Of a stretch of DNA of 64,000 nt, positions 1 through 12,055 are shown in pieces. The position numbers and the translations under genes are program-made. Location: contig OX104130.1 of assembly GCA_944470555.2 (NCBI GenBank), positions 77,319,160 to 77,383,159 on the forward strand, read 5' to 3'. How positions within the stretch are numbered: position 1 is the stretch's first letter; every line of letters begins with the position of its first letter. Under the pieces are notes generated by a model, which did not search any database, had not been told where the DNA came from, and was given only the letters and a program-made list of their open reading frames with translations. Origin of the DNA: Heterobilharzia americana. Its lineage: Eukaryota > Platyhelminthes > Trematoda > Strigeidida > Schistosomatidae.

Positions 1-868
1 CAAGAATCAACGGAAGTGCATCGACGTCATGATGTCTGTAGTATCTTGTTGAGAGTTTGCGTAACTTTCTACGAGCGTTGGGAGGTATATGCGGCTCATT
101 GTTTAGTGGCATTTTTTGGAACCTTTCAATGGAACGATGGTATCAAGACAGGTCTTAGAGTTGTAGCAAAACTTGTCAACGGTTAATTTGAGGTCTGTGG
201 TGGTGAAGAAAGATCCTCAGTCAATGCACCTGATCAATGGACACATCTGCTGCCAATCCGTCCTACCGTAGTCTTTACATACTGTTTGGTGTGTAGTGGA
301 AGTACTGGTTGCAGGAAGTGGTAGTGCGCATAATACCGTTTTGTGATCACTTCTCGGGAAGTTGGAGCCTACATTTGCCAAAATAATAACTATGTTATGA
401 CAAAATACTAAGTCCGATACAAAGAGTTCCAGTGCTCATCCACACAGGTTTCTTCAGAGATGTTGCTCGATATCTCCCATTTTATCTTGACGGCTGACGT
501 GAAGATACCACTCGTAGTTTGTCCTTCAGTTTCCGGGTGTTAAACTTGTACTGTGTTCTATCACCAACTTCCTTGAAGGCCTTCAAATTGGTTCGGAAGG
601 TTCCTTGCACTAGATAGTGGTCTGAAACTACATCTGCTCCCCTTCCTGACCTTATGTCAAGTAGGCTGCATCTCCACTTCCTTAACATTGAGATAAAGTC
701 GATCTGATCTTTGGTGTGTCTATCTGGTGAAATCCATGTCGCTTTGTGGATATTTCCCCATTGGAAATCATTGTGACATCCGTAGAATTGACGGCAGACG
801 CAACAGATTGTTCCAAACTCTAATTTGCTTGTTCTGTGACGGACGATGAAAGTTCTACGATAACTCAC
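1..868 (-). mobile_element. RTE/SR2-like non-LTR retrotransposon relic: endonuclease end and RT linker
   Basis: On the minus strand, 868 down to 482 is an open stretch of 128 codons that reads like the C-terminal part of an apurinic-type endonuclease of RTE retrotransposons: an 'IHKATWISPD' block, then 'DQIDFISM', then 'RGADVVSDHYLV'. The last carries the Ser-Asp-His catalytic triad region of the EEP nuclease fold. Below 482 the frame breaks, but pieces resembling the linker to the RT remain down to the window edge. The reverse transcriptase itself is not in the window. The element belongs to the same broad class as the RTE relics further right. It is dead or at least truncated here, and its left end is outside the window. 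Confidence 0.7.
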
Positions 869-2418
869 TAGAATACTCTGAGCTATTCAGTTTTCGTTTT
901 TCCAGCTGCTTTCAGATATAGAAGAAGCAACGCAGGATGTGAAACGGGCTTATCTTTTAGTGTTGTCTCTCAAACCATGGGACTAGCCCCCGAGGCCTGT
1001 TGTTTGGCGCTCATCTACAGAGGACACTGAAAAATATCTTGAAATCGTCGATCCATCGACTACCACCCACTAAATATTGAACGTCAACTTGTGGAAAGTT
1101 GTTATTTTACCGATCTTTTATATTCTTGGAGCAGCACGTTGTAAGAAGCTTTCTGTTTCGATCATTGTTACTCTAAATATCATGGGAGATCAGTTAATGT
1201 TCGCATTTGCCTGGTCTTCTCATTTTTGTGCTCTCCTGTGGAACTGAAACTTAGTTCTGAAATTACTAAGCAAAAATCATTTTTTTGTTTCACAACATGA
1301 TGACATGGAGTTGTTTTGTTACTTACACAGGATTAACAAACTCTACCTGAAACCCAGTTCCACGCGTTATCTGAAGAATTCTTTCTCTATCACACGCTGT
1401 TTTTACGTCACTTATGAACAGCGTTATACGTTGTTTCGTCTCTGTAGTTTGTTGGCAATTCGTCTTCATCCATTTCACATGAACGCGGTGAAAATATGGC
1501 TTGACTGAATAGGGTACTCAGACCTCATCAATTTAGTTTATCGCAGAAAGAGAAGCTACCAGACAATGGTCCATAAAATCACCCATCTGACAGGACTCGC
1601 GAAAAAAGCAGCCTTGCCTGCAATTTGGTCGTTGTTAAGAGGGAACCCTATAAAAACAACATGCTGGAGGACTTACTTCAAACTGTGGTTGCACCTTTCC
1701 CTCAAGCGTGTCTTGTTGAATATTGCATCGGTAGGTGTAGTTACAGCCGCTTTAGTAGGCTTCTTCTGAAGGTTGATGAGTTGCGTCGGCTTGCATGGTT
1801 CACCAGTGAAGTACCAAGTTCACTATTGACCTGACTAGATAGCTACCGCGATTTCTTGCTTACGACTGAGCACCTTTTCGGACATACCTACCTTGTCCCA
1901 GGACTTCTCTTTAGCTATGAAACTCATGCTACCTACTTCTATTCTCTTGTAACGTCGTACCGACCTGTTATTCAAGTTCAGGTACTTATACAGACAGGAT
2001 CACCTTCACAGCAACCAGTAGCCCCTTCATCAACCCAACCAGCAGGTTACAAATACAAAGCTACAGAAAACAATCATCATGCCTGAACTGAAAGCAAGAA
2101 AGCGGAAGGGGTTTCGTTGCCTAATGAGGGAGCAAAACTAAACAATAAAAACCATGCACTGGGAACCGAAAAAGATGGACTAATTACTGCTAGTTTCATA
2201 TACTCGTCTTATTGATGTTGGATATTGAGCGGAAAGTTAAAATTGTTTCCTGACCTTGATTGTTTTTATTCATCAGAATAGCTAATCAGCTACTGGTGTT
2301 CAGTTTGCTTTTGGCGTTTTTCTGAATCGCTCGTCTTAAGGATTAAGGCAGTGTCTTGGAATAATTGCACAGTATTGTCGGTTAAAAACTGCCATCTCAA
2401 CTTAAAAGCTTGTTTTAG
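869..2418. other. Region upstream of exon 1, no assigned gene
   Basis: No protein family is recognised. Three short open frames (1305-1508, 1566-1769, 1856-2086 on +) have no recognisable domain; the last ends with a Gln/Ser/Pro-rich tail and could be repeat-derived. The stretch should contain the promoter or a 5' UTR intron of the LASP-like gene, but no clear TATA box or initiator could be assigned. A TTTTAG acceptor-like site at 2413-2418, eight bases before the ATG, suggests that exon 1 is joined to an upstream 5' UTR exon or to a trans-spliced leader. Confidence 0.35.
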
Positions 2419-2426
2419 ACTCCACA

Positions 2427-2501
2427 ATGAACACTGATAGAGCTTGTGCTGCTTGTCAGGAAACCGTTTACCCTTTCGAAGTGATAAGATGTTTTGACCA
2501 G
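2427..2501 (+). CDS. lasp: LASP-like LIM-nebulin protein, exon 1 (start codon, first half of LIM domain)
   Basis: Encodes residues 1-25, from ATG at 2427 to a GTTTGT donor at 2502 (phase 0). The sequence holds the first LIM zinc pair, Cys7-x2-Cys10, followed by 'VYPFE', the stretch that in LASP/nebulette LIM domains reads V-Y-P-x-E. The ATG is placed like that of animal LASP proteins, only a few residues before the first Cys pair. A TTTTAG acceptor eight bases upstream supports a very short 5' UTR on this exon. In known LASP proteins the LIM domain sits next to actin-binding nebulin repeats and a C-terminal SH3 domain, and the protein acts at the actin cytoskeleton. The family call rests on exons 1 to 3 together. 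Confidence 0.82.
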
Positions 2502-5500
2502 GTTTGTACAGTTACTTCTATCATGAATATAAAAAATTAGAGTTTCTCTGTTTTTATAAGCAGTTTTTGTTTTGGTTGTGCTGCTGAAATCAATATTACC
2601 ATGCATCGAAATTGTGAAGTACTAATAAACATAGTTATATATAACTATATAACATATATATATATATGTTTACTTACTAATGGCTTACGTACTGCAGTAC
2701 TCCAGCTGTTATGAAATACCTACATTCACCTCATGTTGATAAACAGCATTTGATTTTGTTTCTGATTTTACTTTTGAGAGTAAGAGTCCTGAAGATTTTC
2801 ACTCATGAATAACTGCTGTAGGGACCAAGTCTTATTTTATTGTACGAACAGTTTTCGTTACAAATACTGAATCGTACAACATGGAGATATTTCTTAGTAA
2901 ATTATTGTCCACTTTTCTTTATTCAGTTTGGAGTTGCTGTAGTGGCATGAACAGTTGCGAAATAAGATGTGTGAATAAACGTGTTAACAGATCTGACATG
3001 TTTCTGTCAGCTATCAATAGGTGTTAACTAATCAACTAGTTGGTACTGATAACATCCCCTGCATGCATTTTATCTAACCGAAGTAGAACTAAAACTAAAC
3101 CCTCCGTTGCAGCTTCTCTTGGAAGATCAATTTGCAAATTACTTGCACATAATATCAGCCTTTAGTTATAATTATGGGCCAATTCCATCTGTGGTTTTCA
3201 CCCCAGTAATTTTTTGTGCTAAAAGTCAGAATTTTATTTTTTGGTGCGTTCACCAAGGGGTCTGATACTACTACTTGTTTTGGTAAGCAGTTTCAATCTC
3301 TGAGTATTGCATAAAAACCATAGATCTACATTTAGTTCATTAGACCATACTGAACCCTTTCTTTGCGGCTTCATTGCTGTATGAGGATGCCCTCAGATCG
3401 TGGTTGGGGATCACATTGAAGTCCTTCCTTTCTTTGAACGTTGTGTGTTATTTTCCTATCCATTATATACTGATGGAAACTTATATAACCAACATGTGGG
3501 ATCCCACATTTACATATTTCGTATGCTTCACAACTGAACACCCTTTTAGCTGCAAAACTTTAGCATCAAAAAGGTATCTTCCGAATACCCCTATATTTTG
3601 GATGTCCGGTATTTTGATTCCCCAATCTGGTTACTAAACTCATCAGATTGCCATTAGTACCACTTTACGGCTTCTTTTGTTCTATGAGAATTTACTTATT
3701 TCGCATACAGTTGGCAGTTTTTTCTAGAGATGCATAGAAGCAGTGTTTGTCACGCCTTTTGTCCTTGGGGTAATCGGTTAGATTTAACTGGATATAAAAA
3801 TGAGCAAACGCTTATTTTGAAAACATTATTCTTAAACATATGCTATGATCCTGCAAAGGTTTAACAATCTGAAGTTTGCATTCTTCATAACCGCCTAAAC
3901 AAAATTGAAAGCAAAATGTCACAATGACTGGCAAGAATACGATTGTATAGGAAGTAAATACACGTATAGTAACAGTGTGTTACAGAGCTACTTGAAGATT
4001 AGGAATGCATTCATGTATTCCATTTTATTGGGTTTTAAACTTTAGTTGGTATATTGAATTCAGAAGGCTCCTTTTCTTATGCTACTATTTGTCTGTGTTA
4101 TTTAACGTAACGAACCTAGTATAATAATATAGCAACTTGTGGATATACTTTTTCGGTCTTTGATATAAAAACTAATCTCACTAAAACCGACATAAGAATT
4201 TTAGTTTTGTTAGTATGTATTAGTTCTTATTCTGATCAGTATGCACCACAGTGTTATAAATAAATGTGGATTTATTTTCCGTTTTTAAACATTTCACTTT
4301 TGATAACAATTATCCCAGAGTACAAAACTTTGAGCCTGCTGATGACTCTGTAGTAAACGGTATGAACTTGACCGAAAACTTAACCTGTCCGTCTTGTTAT
4401 TTGTGGTTTTCGTTTCATCATCCTCATTTTCACTATGAAATGTTATCTTTGTGAACAAAAGTTTTTGAGTAACCTTTTTTGAAAAGCTTATTCATCAGTG
4501 AAATTACTAACAGTTTCTAAACTCATTTGAGACTTCATCTACGTGTAGAAATGTCATGCCAGTTACTATATACTTGTGAGACCTAAATAAATCATATTCG
4601 AGATCAAGTTAGAATAAAAACTAACAATATCTCTCAAAGATTAAGCTTACATGTTGAGTATTCGCTTGTCGCCTAGAAAATTACAAGTTTTCACTTCATC
4701 GTATTCACAACACTAGTAGTTAATTCAAAGAGCATCTTGTGATCAATGTTTTAAGGAAAACCCTGTAAGTTCACTTTTACAGTTTCAAACTCGATCGGAG
4801 TAGAAACATTTTCGTGAAAATCCTAAGATCATTGTCTAGAATAGATAATATTGCAGAACACTCGGTTTTTGTTATCATCACTCCAATCTCTAAATGTGCA
4901 AACCTTTTATACTCATTATGTTATACAAGTAGACCATTTAACCACTTAATTTAGAAATATGATATCGCTTTATAACAATTATGGTACAATCACAAAGACG
5001 GTTGTTTTATGAGGCATCGTACTACAAATTTCTTATAATTCCTCCGATTTCATAATAAGAGTGTTCAAAGTTAAATGTATTTACAGACTTCTTGTGAATA
5101 ATTTATCAGCAATAAATGATTCAAGCAATAATTGTAAGGGATTTGCCATTTATTGGGTCTTATCAGTATGAAGATTTAGTTTCAGAAGACTTCAAGATCC
5201 ATTGCTGGGATGATCTTTGGTTTCAATCAGCAATCACTTCGTATATGTGCATCAAAAATGTGATTTTAAGTTGTAGACAGTGCGCGCTGTCTTCTCTTTA
5301 ATGTAAGCAAGTTTCTATGGGTTATGTAGTGACAAAACACTTAGTCGCAGTAATACAATTACCTAAAGTCGTTATATTCAAAAGTGTATCGAGATATCTT
5401 TCAATTTTTACAAAACTACCACATCTGATTATCGGAGCACTTCATATGGACTGTATTATCATTCAGTTGCAATCTTAGTTGGTAACAAAGGGTCTCTCCG

Positions 5501-7591
5501 ATGCAGAAGTGCTTTACCTTTGAGCAAAAACGGTGTTTCATGTAGCGTTTTCTTGTATTTATGAAAAATAAGTTTATTGTTTTTGGTACAATACTGAATT
5601 AAAGTGATTGAGCCTTTGAAAAAAGTGCGGGCTGATTAGTGGTTACAGCTGCTGCGGAATATTTTCTGAACACCAGTCAGGCTAATTTCTTCACAGCATT
5701 CACTCTTCGCAATTTTCACTCAATAACTAGTTTCTTTCTTCTTTCCTATTTTGAGAGAGTATACTAATACATTTTGCCACATGGTTATGATGTATCTACC
5801 GTTCCTACTCATTCTATCGATTATAAGTATTCCTTAGGCTCACTGTTTATCACACGGTTTCGGTTCATCCCGTTACGTTTTTCATATTCTTGCTTATACC
5901 AATATCCAAACTGACTGGGTTAGCATTCCAAAAACTCAAAAGTATGATATCTATAAATTACAGAACTCAGTGCTGAAATCGACAGTTCCCTCACCTATCC
6001 TTGTGTTTCCGAACTCAGGAGTACTATTTCAAGGTATTTTCTCAGTATACATCATTTCTATAGTGTTACTCTCTGTTGGGCACAAGGTACTCATATTCAG
6101 CTACATGTTCTAAGGGATAATGAAGTTTGGTAACCACCTAAAAATATTATCCTACAACATCGACTTTGCGGATGGTACTTACTTTTGCTGTGATGCAGAG
6201 CTCATTAATTCAAAGTTATCCGCTTCATTAAAAGGTTTTAGGCTAAGCATCTATTCAGTTCACAGGTACAATCACATTTTATGCGTATGTCTTGTCAGAT
6301 TTAGTATTACTTGGTTAGTCTAGGGTCGGTTAATTATTGCAAAAGGGGTACATCGTTCAAAGTGTCTGGTCATGAAATGAAATGCAATTCATTGACACGT
6401 CGAAGATTAATTGGTAAATTATGAGGTAATACAAAACCTGTTTGCTTGAAATATTATTATTTTTGGTCATAATTGAAATCAGTAGTAGTCTGAGTGTTTT
6501 GTCCCGTCTTCCATATGCTCAACAAAACGAACTCAGAAAAACTGTAGAGTACGGATTGGAGTAAACGTTTATAATTTATATGCACATTGCATCCCTTTCT
6601 TGTCAACTACGTTTATTTTTATTGTGCTTATTTGTATATTCAGTCTTTCCTCTCCCAAATGTGTACAACATTGCAGATAATTTCTTATTGGACATCTATG
6701 ATGCACTAACTGTTACACGTTTTTACTTTTCGAGTATAAAAGATGTGTCGTGGTTCAGAAGTTTAGTGGCTTGGATCGATGCGTAACATACTAATCTACA
6801 TGTTGCAGTGATTACCGTTTAAAGCTGCTTATTTATGTATATTCTCACCTAAATCTGCAATACTTAGGTTTCCGTAGCAAAGACTAAATTCTGTTCGGTG
6901 ATTCACTTATGTTTCAAATAAGAAAAGAACCTGTGGGGGTGGTTTTCACGCAGATATGGCCTCACAGTTTGACAGAAAATGAAGATTCAAGCTGTTATGT
7001 ACCCCTCTATCTACTGGTATAAGTTAACACAGTGAGAGGATAACCCATTTATGTATCAGATTTTTATTGGAAGCGTTTCTTTTCGGATTCATACAATTTC
7101 TTCTAGTCCAAACTACTTCTCAGGTTATATTATATGAGATAACTGTGTTCAATACTCTTTCTTATACACTTACTTTACTACTTTAATCGCAGTTATCAGT
7201 AATATCGTAATGTCATCATAAGTGAGCTTGAACTTATTACTAACATTTTATTGTAGTTCATTCGATTTCTTAATCAACAAACCATTGCCTTGTAAAAATG
7301 TAGTAGTTTAGTAGACACAATAAAAGTATGTATACTTACCTACTTACTTTTCACACTCACACGTTAGTTTACTAGTCAAACATTTTTTGACCTAATCCTT
7401 TTGTTAAAATGTATCATTATATTGTCACTATATACATTCAAGTGAAGGTAAATACTGACAGTTATAAATTTTATTATTATCGAAAATCAATGTAAATAGT
7501 TTTACTGATGATACTACTGTTCACTAATCATTCTCGTTTTATGACTCTTCTTATTGTTTTTTTTGTTTTATGCTTCATATGATTGATTTAG
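2502..7591 (+). other. Intron 1
   Basis: About 5.1 kb between a GT donor after 2501 and an AG acceptor ending at 7591. The stretch is AT-rich, with a short AT-dinucleotide tract near 2637-2668. Open frames here (for example 3374-3637, 5116-5301, 6580-6786) show no family features and are taken as chance. No retrotransposon relic was recognised in this intron, in contrast to all later long introns. Confidence 0.6.
2637..2668. repeat. AT-rich palindromic microsatellite
   Basis: Short alternating TA/AT tract with self-complementary halves around an ACATAT core, in intron 1. Confidence 0.6.
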
Positions 7592-7686
7592 ATATGGCAT
7601 AGAAAATGTTTTCGTTGCCAACATTGTGGAATGGCATTGAGTATATGTAATTATCATGGATTTGACAAGAAACCATATTGTGCAGC
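7592..7686 (+). CDS. lasp: LASP-like protein, exon 2 (second half of LIM domain)
   Basis: Encodes residues 26-56 plus two bases of codon 57. The acceptor is TTTAG before 7592 and the donor is GTAAGT at 7687. It completes the LIM domain: Trp27, His28-x2-Cys31, Cys34-x2-Cys37, then Cys55 with His58 coming from exon 3. Spacing is C-x2-C-x17-H-x2-C-x2-C-x2-C-x17-C-x2-H, matching the LIM consensus with all eight ligands present. 'IWHRKCFRC' and 'FDKKPYC' correspond to the 'FWHKACFHC' and 'YEKKPYC' positions of vertebrate LASP1, which is why LASP/nebulette is preferred over other LIM families. No stop or frameshift. Confidence 0.9.
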
Positions 7687-8244
7687 GTAAGTGCTTTTAC
7701 ATTTTATTACTGATGTAATTCAGTCTGATGGATATTTATGTACTAGGCTATGAGCTAGATTTGTTGCGTGTGGGTATATGATATAATCCGGTTTCCGAGG
7801 CCAATGTAGGTTAAGTGAGCTCCAAACCAGAGATCCATTTCCGCTTAACTATTGATAGGTCTTCAGCTAGCATGTAATATTACTTTGTCAAATTTGATTC
7901 ATTTTACACTTCAGCTGACATTGAGAATGAGTGGTACTGAATAAAGTGTAAAAATAAACAAGAATGTTTGCTTATTTTATTCAATATTCAGTTACAAAGC
8001 TTTCATTATCGGTTATCCCTACTGTATCAGCTTACCAGTCATGACTGCTTATAGCATACTGGTAGGCAAATAACCAAAGTTGTTCTTTCTTATGGCTTTA
8101 CACACATACACGCAGCCAGTATGTCTCATGTAAACCCCATATACCAACCATTGAAATCAACAAGATGTTAATGTCTGCAGTTGAGAGACAGTAATCGAGC
8201 TAAGAACTTACAAAGGTGATTCTCATTATGTGATAGATTTGTTT

Positions 8245-8430
8245 CAAGTTGGCATTTATCACGGACCAACATCATTTGGGAAACCAATGAACACTTGGGA
8301 GCACTGAAAAGGTGTTTCATCATAGTAGGGGACTCTTCAACCGTGCATCTCCATGACCGCACCAGGGATCGAACGCGATAGCTCCAGATTTCACTGGCGC
8401 ATGTTACCATTAGAACACTGGGTTAGAATT
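8245..8430 (-). repeat. Family B hammerhead SINE, copy B1
   Basis: Read on the minus strand: a tRNA-like head (about 8340-8430, with a box-B-like 'GGTTCGATC'-type remnant near 8370) followed by a hammerhead-like block at about 8301-8345. The core has lost C3 (reads TTGAAGA) and the second stem is damaged, so self-cleavage is not expected. The 3' tail matches the other B copies. Confidence 0.65.
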
Positions 8431-8504
8431 TAATGATCAGTCACTAATGACCACTGGATAGTAATACAGTTTTGAAGTTTTCAGGGATTTGTTGATTTTA
8501 AGTT

Positions 8505-8725
8505 TGTATTGACCACGGACTGATATCAAAAACGGGCTCGGTACTAATCCTGGATGTCCTGAGTTCAACTCTTAGGAGAGTCATGAGTGCCCACAGCTGA
8601 GAAGTCTCATATCAGGATGAAACGGCTGTCCAGTGCTCGCGGTTTTTCAATGGTTCTTCAGCAGATATCAGTCCCTGATGAATACTGGTTTGAAATCAAT
8701 AAATCTCCACAAACCTGAAAACGGT
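8505..8725 (+). repeat. Family B hammerhead SINE, copy B2
   Basis: Sense copy facing B1. The hammerhead block at 8592-8636 has a CAC-AG/C-AGTG stem I, core CTGAGAA, a stem II of GTCTC/GGAT type, GAA, a short palindromic stem III and CAGTGC after the expected cleavage base. G8 of the core is A, a change known to disable hammerheads. The tail ends in the family-typical 'CTCCACAAACCT'. Confidence 0.7.
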
Positions 8726-8734
8726 TGTGTTACG

Positions 8735-9870
8735 AGCACATTATTTCTATTATTACTACCATTGCTTATCTTTTGGGTTCCTAGTGGAACATAGGGCTTC
8801 AGTAGCACGTCGCCATTTCACCCTCTTCTCTGCAGCCTTCTTAACCTGGCTACACGACTGCCCAGAGGCCTTCATTTCTTCCTCACACGATCTCTCCCAT
8901 GTCACTATTGGACGCCCAACTCGTCGTTTCCCCTTTAGGTTCAACTCGAGGGCTGATCTGGCGCGTGATTCCCCCTAGTGGTCTCCTCAGTGTATGCCTA
9001 GCCCAATCCATCTCCACTTTCTTCTGCATATTTGTTGGGCTATGAATTATTTGTTGGTTCGTTGCCAGGCCAGAGTGAGTTCATTGTTGCTTATTTTTTG
9101 CGGCTATCTGATCTTCAGTATCGAATGGGCGTAGGCGGCCGCTGTTGATGATGTATGTCTGCAGTTTGTTGGAAATGCTTTTCGTGACGCGCCAAGTTTC
9201 TGAACTATATAGAAGCAATCACTTAACTGACATTAGTGTTGAAAATCCGGATCTTTTTCTTTATGCTGAGTGCAGTAGATCTCCACCCTGATTTCAGATT
9301 AATGAAGGCTTGTATTAATGTCTTTCCCATCTTGGCTTTGACATCCTCATCTGTGCCGCCTGTAGTTGAAACGATGCTGCCTAGGTAGCTAGGTGAAAAA
9401 GGGGGAATTCCTTTGGATTTTTCCCGTTGATAGTGATTGATGCTTGTTTTTGCTGTAGCTGTTGTTGGTTGGATATCTCCATCACCTCTGTCTTCTCGAT
9501 GTTCACCTGAAGGAGGTCCCATCTTCGCTGCCTCTTCTGTCAACTTGTTGGTTTTTACCTGTAGGTCTTCCAGTTTGTGCGACAAGACATTAGACATAAA
9601 TCATCATCATTAGCGAAATCCAAATCTTCTAGGCTCATTTCATTGGTCAAGCAGCGTATGCTCATCTTTTCACTCCTCGCAATTTGTTGCATGATCCAGT
9701 CGACCACAACCAGGAAGATCATCGGTGATAACAGGCGACAACCTTGTCTTACTCCTGTCTTCACTTCAAAGGCATCACTGAGTTTTCTACTGTGAATCAC
9801 TTGGCAAGTGGCGTCTTCATATAGTTGTTGAATAAGGTTGATGAAGGTTTGAGGCACTAAAACCGTAGTG
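8735..9870 (-). mobile_element. RTE/SR2-like retrotransposon relic: RT domain to 3' end
   Basis: The minus strand runs from an RT palm fragment at 9857 ('VRQGC', then 'DWIM', then a degraded D-x-D motif region 'DLDFANDDD', where active elements have FADD) through the connection region ('YLGSIVSTTGGTDEDVKAKM', 'IRIFNTNVS') to the C-terminal block ('KRRVGRPIVTW', 'WRRATEALCSTRNPKDKQ'). Several frameshifts separate these blocks and the FADD box is altered, so it is non-functional. The 3' end is marked by the 'CCTATGTTCCACTAGGAACC'-type end that recurs in every RTE copy of the window. Confidence 0.85.
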
Positions 9871-10165
9871 TTGAAGCAGTTGCCAAATTACTTCTCAGTT
9901 TACGAGCATTTTACAAGCCTCAAATTCTTATAGACATTCTCGGTTTGATTTTAAATGCTAATAAGTTATATTTTACAGGCAGCCAAAGCTCACCCATTGA
10001 CCTCCAGCCAGAATAAGCAAACAGAATAGAGTTTTAAAAGTTTACTTGATCATGACTTTCATTCTTCCGAAGTAATACAGAAAGCGAAAAGTTTGCACAA
10101 AGTATGTTTACCTACTCATAAGTAGCTTAAGTTTAAATTATAATTAATAATATCTCTTTTTAAAG

Positions 10166-10253
10166 ACATAGTCCAAAGCCGACTTCATTCACTTTGGTTA
10201 CGGATACACCAGAACTGTTGAGAGTGGCAAACAATACAAGAATGTTCAGCAGT
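10166..10253 (+). CDS. lasp: LASP-like protein, exon 3 (end of LIM, nebulin-repeat linker)
   Basis: Completes codon 57 and encodes residues 58-86. The acceptor is AAAG before 10166; starting there gives 'AHSPKP', equal to the 'AHYPK' that follows the last LIM ligand of LASP proteins, so this acceptor is chosen over the nearby CATAG. The exon then reads 'SFTLVTDTPELLRVANNT', which matches the V-x-D-T-P-E-L-x-R signature linking the LIM domain to the first nebulin repeat. GTAAGT donor at 10254, phase 0. This exon gives the strongest single argument for the LASP/nebulette family. Confidence 0.9.
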
Positions 10254-10984
10254 GTAAGTATTGTACTGATTGTTTTGAAGTTGTGTAACCCTGACTATTT
10301 CAAAAATTAACCTTTTCTTCTATTTGATCTTCTTTTTATGATACTTAAAGAAAGTTCATTTCATACATCGCAGCTAGCGGAAGAGTAGAACAACAATGAG
10401 ATGTGATCATGTTAAAATCTTGATCAATGTTTAACTGATTTAAACTCTCCACTTCCAACAGTTAGGTCAAAATGTCGATATCCGTTCCACTTAGTGTTTT
10501 TTGAGACTCCTGGCAATGTCATTAAACCGAGTGAATCAAGTGTAATTCAGCTCCTGATTAAATCAACTTTCTAATGCTTAAGTGCGCTATATTTATGGTT
10601 TTAAGTTTCATCAATAGGACACAATTCTAACCTCATTTGAGAATAAAATCATCTGGTGACGTGGTTTCAGTAAACTGGTCTTAAAAATACACAAAGTACT
10701 TGAGGTAATACTATCAGTATACCATCGTAAAGTGTTGAAATGATCAAATCGTTTTCATGAAAGTGGATAACTCAAAAATTTGACAGTTCACCCAAAGCTA
10801 TCAGTATTTTTTTGAGGTGTTTTCCGGAACTTCATTTTATACGGAGATACGTCTTTTGTTGGACATTTTCATTGATGGGATAATAAAATTAGTACGACAC
10901 GAAGGTAAGTTTGAAGGAAATTCAATTTTTCTGTATTCCTAAAAGAATCTTTTAGTTCAATCAAGCAACTAATGAATCCAATTC

Positions 10985-12055
10985 ACTTATGAGATAGAAA
11001 ATGAACAAGAAGAATCACGTTTATTGGATTGTAGGATAAAAACGGAGGACAGATGGTGATTTGGATACTACCGTATGCAGAAAACCGACACATTCTAACA
11101 GGTATCTAGACTTCAAGTCACCTCAACCAATGTCATTTAAGGCAGGTTTAGTCAAATGTCTAAGTGATCAAGGTAAAAAACTCACTGGTCAGTGCACGGA
11201 CTTAAACCAGGAACTAAAACACATAAAAGAAGAGCTAATTCGTACGAACACATAAGAAATGAAACAACAACAGCAACATAAGTATGACTAATAACGACAG
11301 CACGAGTAGAAAGGAGCTCACAACCTCTATTGTGTTGCTCTATAATGAAGGTGCATCAGAAACTTTACGTAAAATCCTCAACAAAGCTGGAATCAGGGTG
11401 ACATTTAACCCTTCAAACTCACTCAGTGTTAAACTTTGTCGGCTGGCTTAAGAATCCAATAGAACCAGTTCAACAAAATAATAGAATCTATCAAATTCCA
11501 TGTAATGACTGTGATGTCAAGTGCATAGGTCAAACCAGTCAGCCAGTTAGGGTCAGTTAGATTAGTGGAACATAGAAATCTAGCTAAATATAGAATGACA
11601 GATTCGAATAAGATCAATAATCTAGAAGAAACTTGGCTATTACAGCGTATGCATTAACACACAATCACTGAATATGATGGGATAAAGCCGCTGTACTTAA
11701 GTTCAATACATTTAGGTGAAGAGAGAGAGATTGACTACTGAGTCCTTGTTCATCGAATCAACCAATATCCAATACATATGACAGAAGTGATACACCACTA
11801 AAACGTTACTACCAATGTAATCAAAGAATATGAGGTGATAGGACTATAAAAATCCGTTGTCAGTCAAATGTTCTATGATTACATCGATATTGATTATGAG
11901 CATTGATAACTTATACTCAAAACGTCATCAAGTAAATAATACTGTGTCACTGTGTGTTATAAGTCAAATTGACAAATCTAATATGGAATTAATTTCTACC
12001 ACAGTGTCCAAGTTTTACACTTACATTAATATGTATATATCGTTCCAAGTTTGAT
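10985..12055 (+). mobile_element. Penelope-like element relic (RT end plus GIY-YIG endonuclease), PLE-1
   Basis: The 5' part reads in broken frames as 'LLDCRIKTED' and then 'DTTVCRKPTHSNRYLDF' (11061 on), the conserved segment near the end of the Penelope RT. Next comes 'KAGLVKCLSDQGKKL', and after a frameshift 'EGASETLRKILNKAG' (about 11350). A GIY-YIG block at 11478-11545 reads 'RIYQIPCNDCDVKCIGQTSQ', with Cys in place of the first Tyr of YIG. A TAA at 11448 and other stops interrupt it. The part from 11880 to 12055 resembles the 3' end of the better PLE at 43297-43980. A clear relic, not active. Confidence 0.8.

Larger units (their letters stand above)
7687..10165 (+). other. Intron 2, with hammerhead SINE pair and RTE relic
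   Basis: About 2.5 kb between GTAAGT at 7687 and the acceptor before 10166. It holds the inverted SINE pair (8245-8725) and an antisense RTE relic (8735-9870), annotated separately. The remaining sequence is AT-rich and shows nothing recognisable. Confidence 0.7.

Noticed and set aside
1305..2086. Three short open frames before exon 1
   Set aside because: No domain, no splice context and no codon pattern that would separate them from chance; left as unassigned.
8168..8410. Minus-strand reading frame of 80 codons
   Set aside because: It runs across a hammerhead SINE; the same kind of frame appears at 26376-26597 and 51620-51823 over other SINEs.
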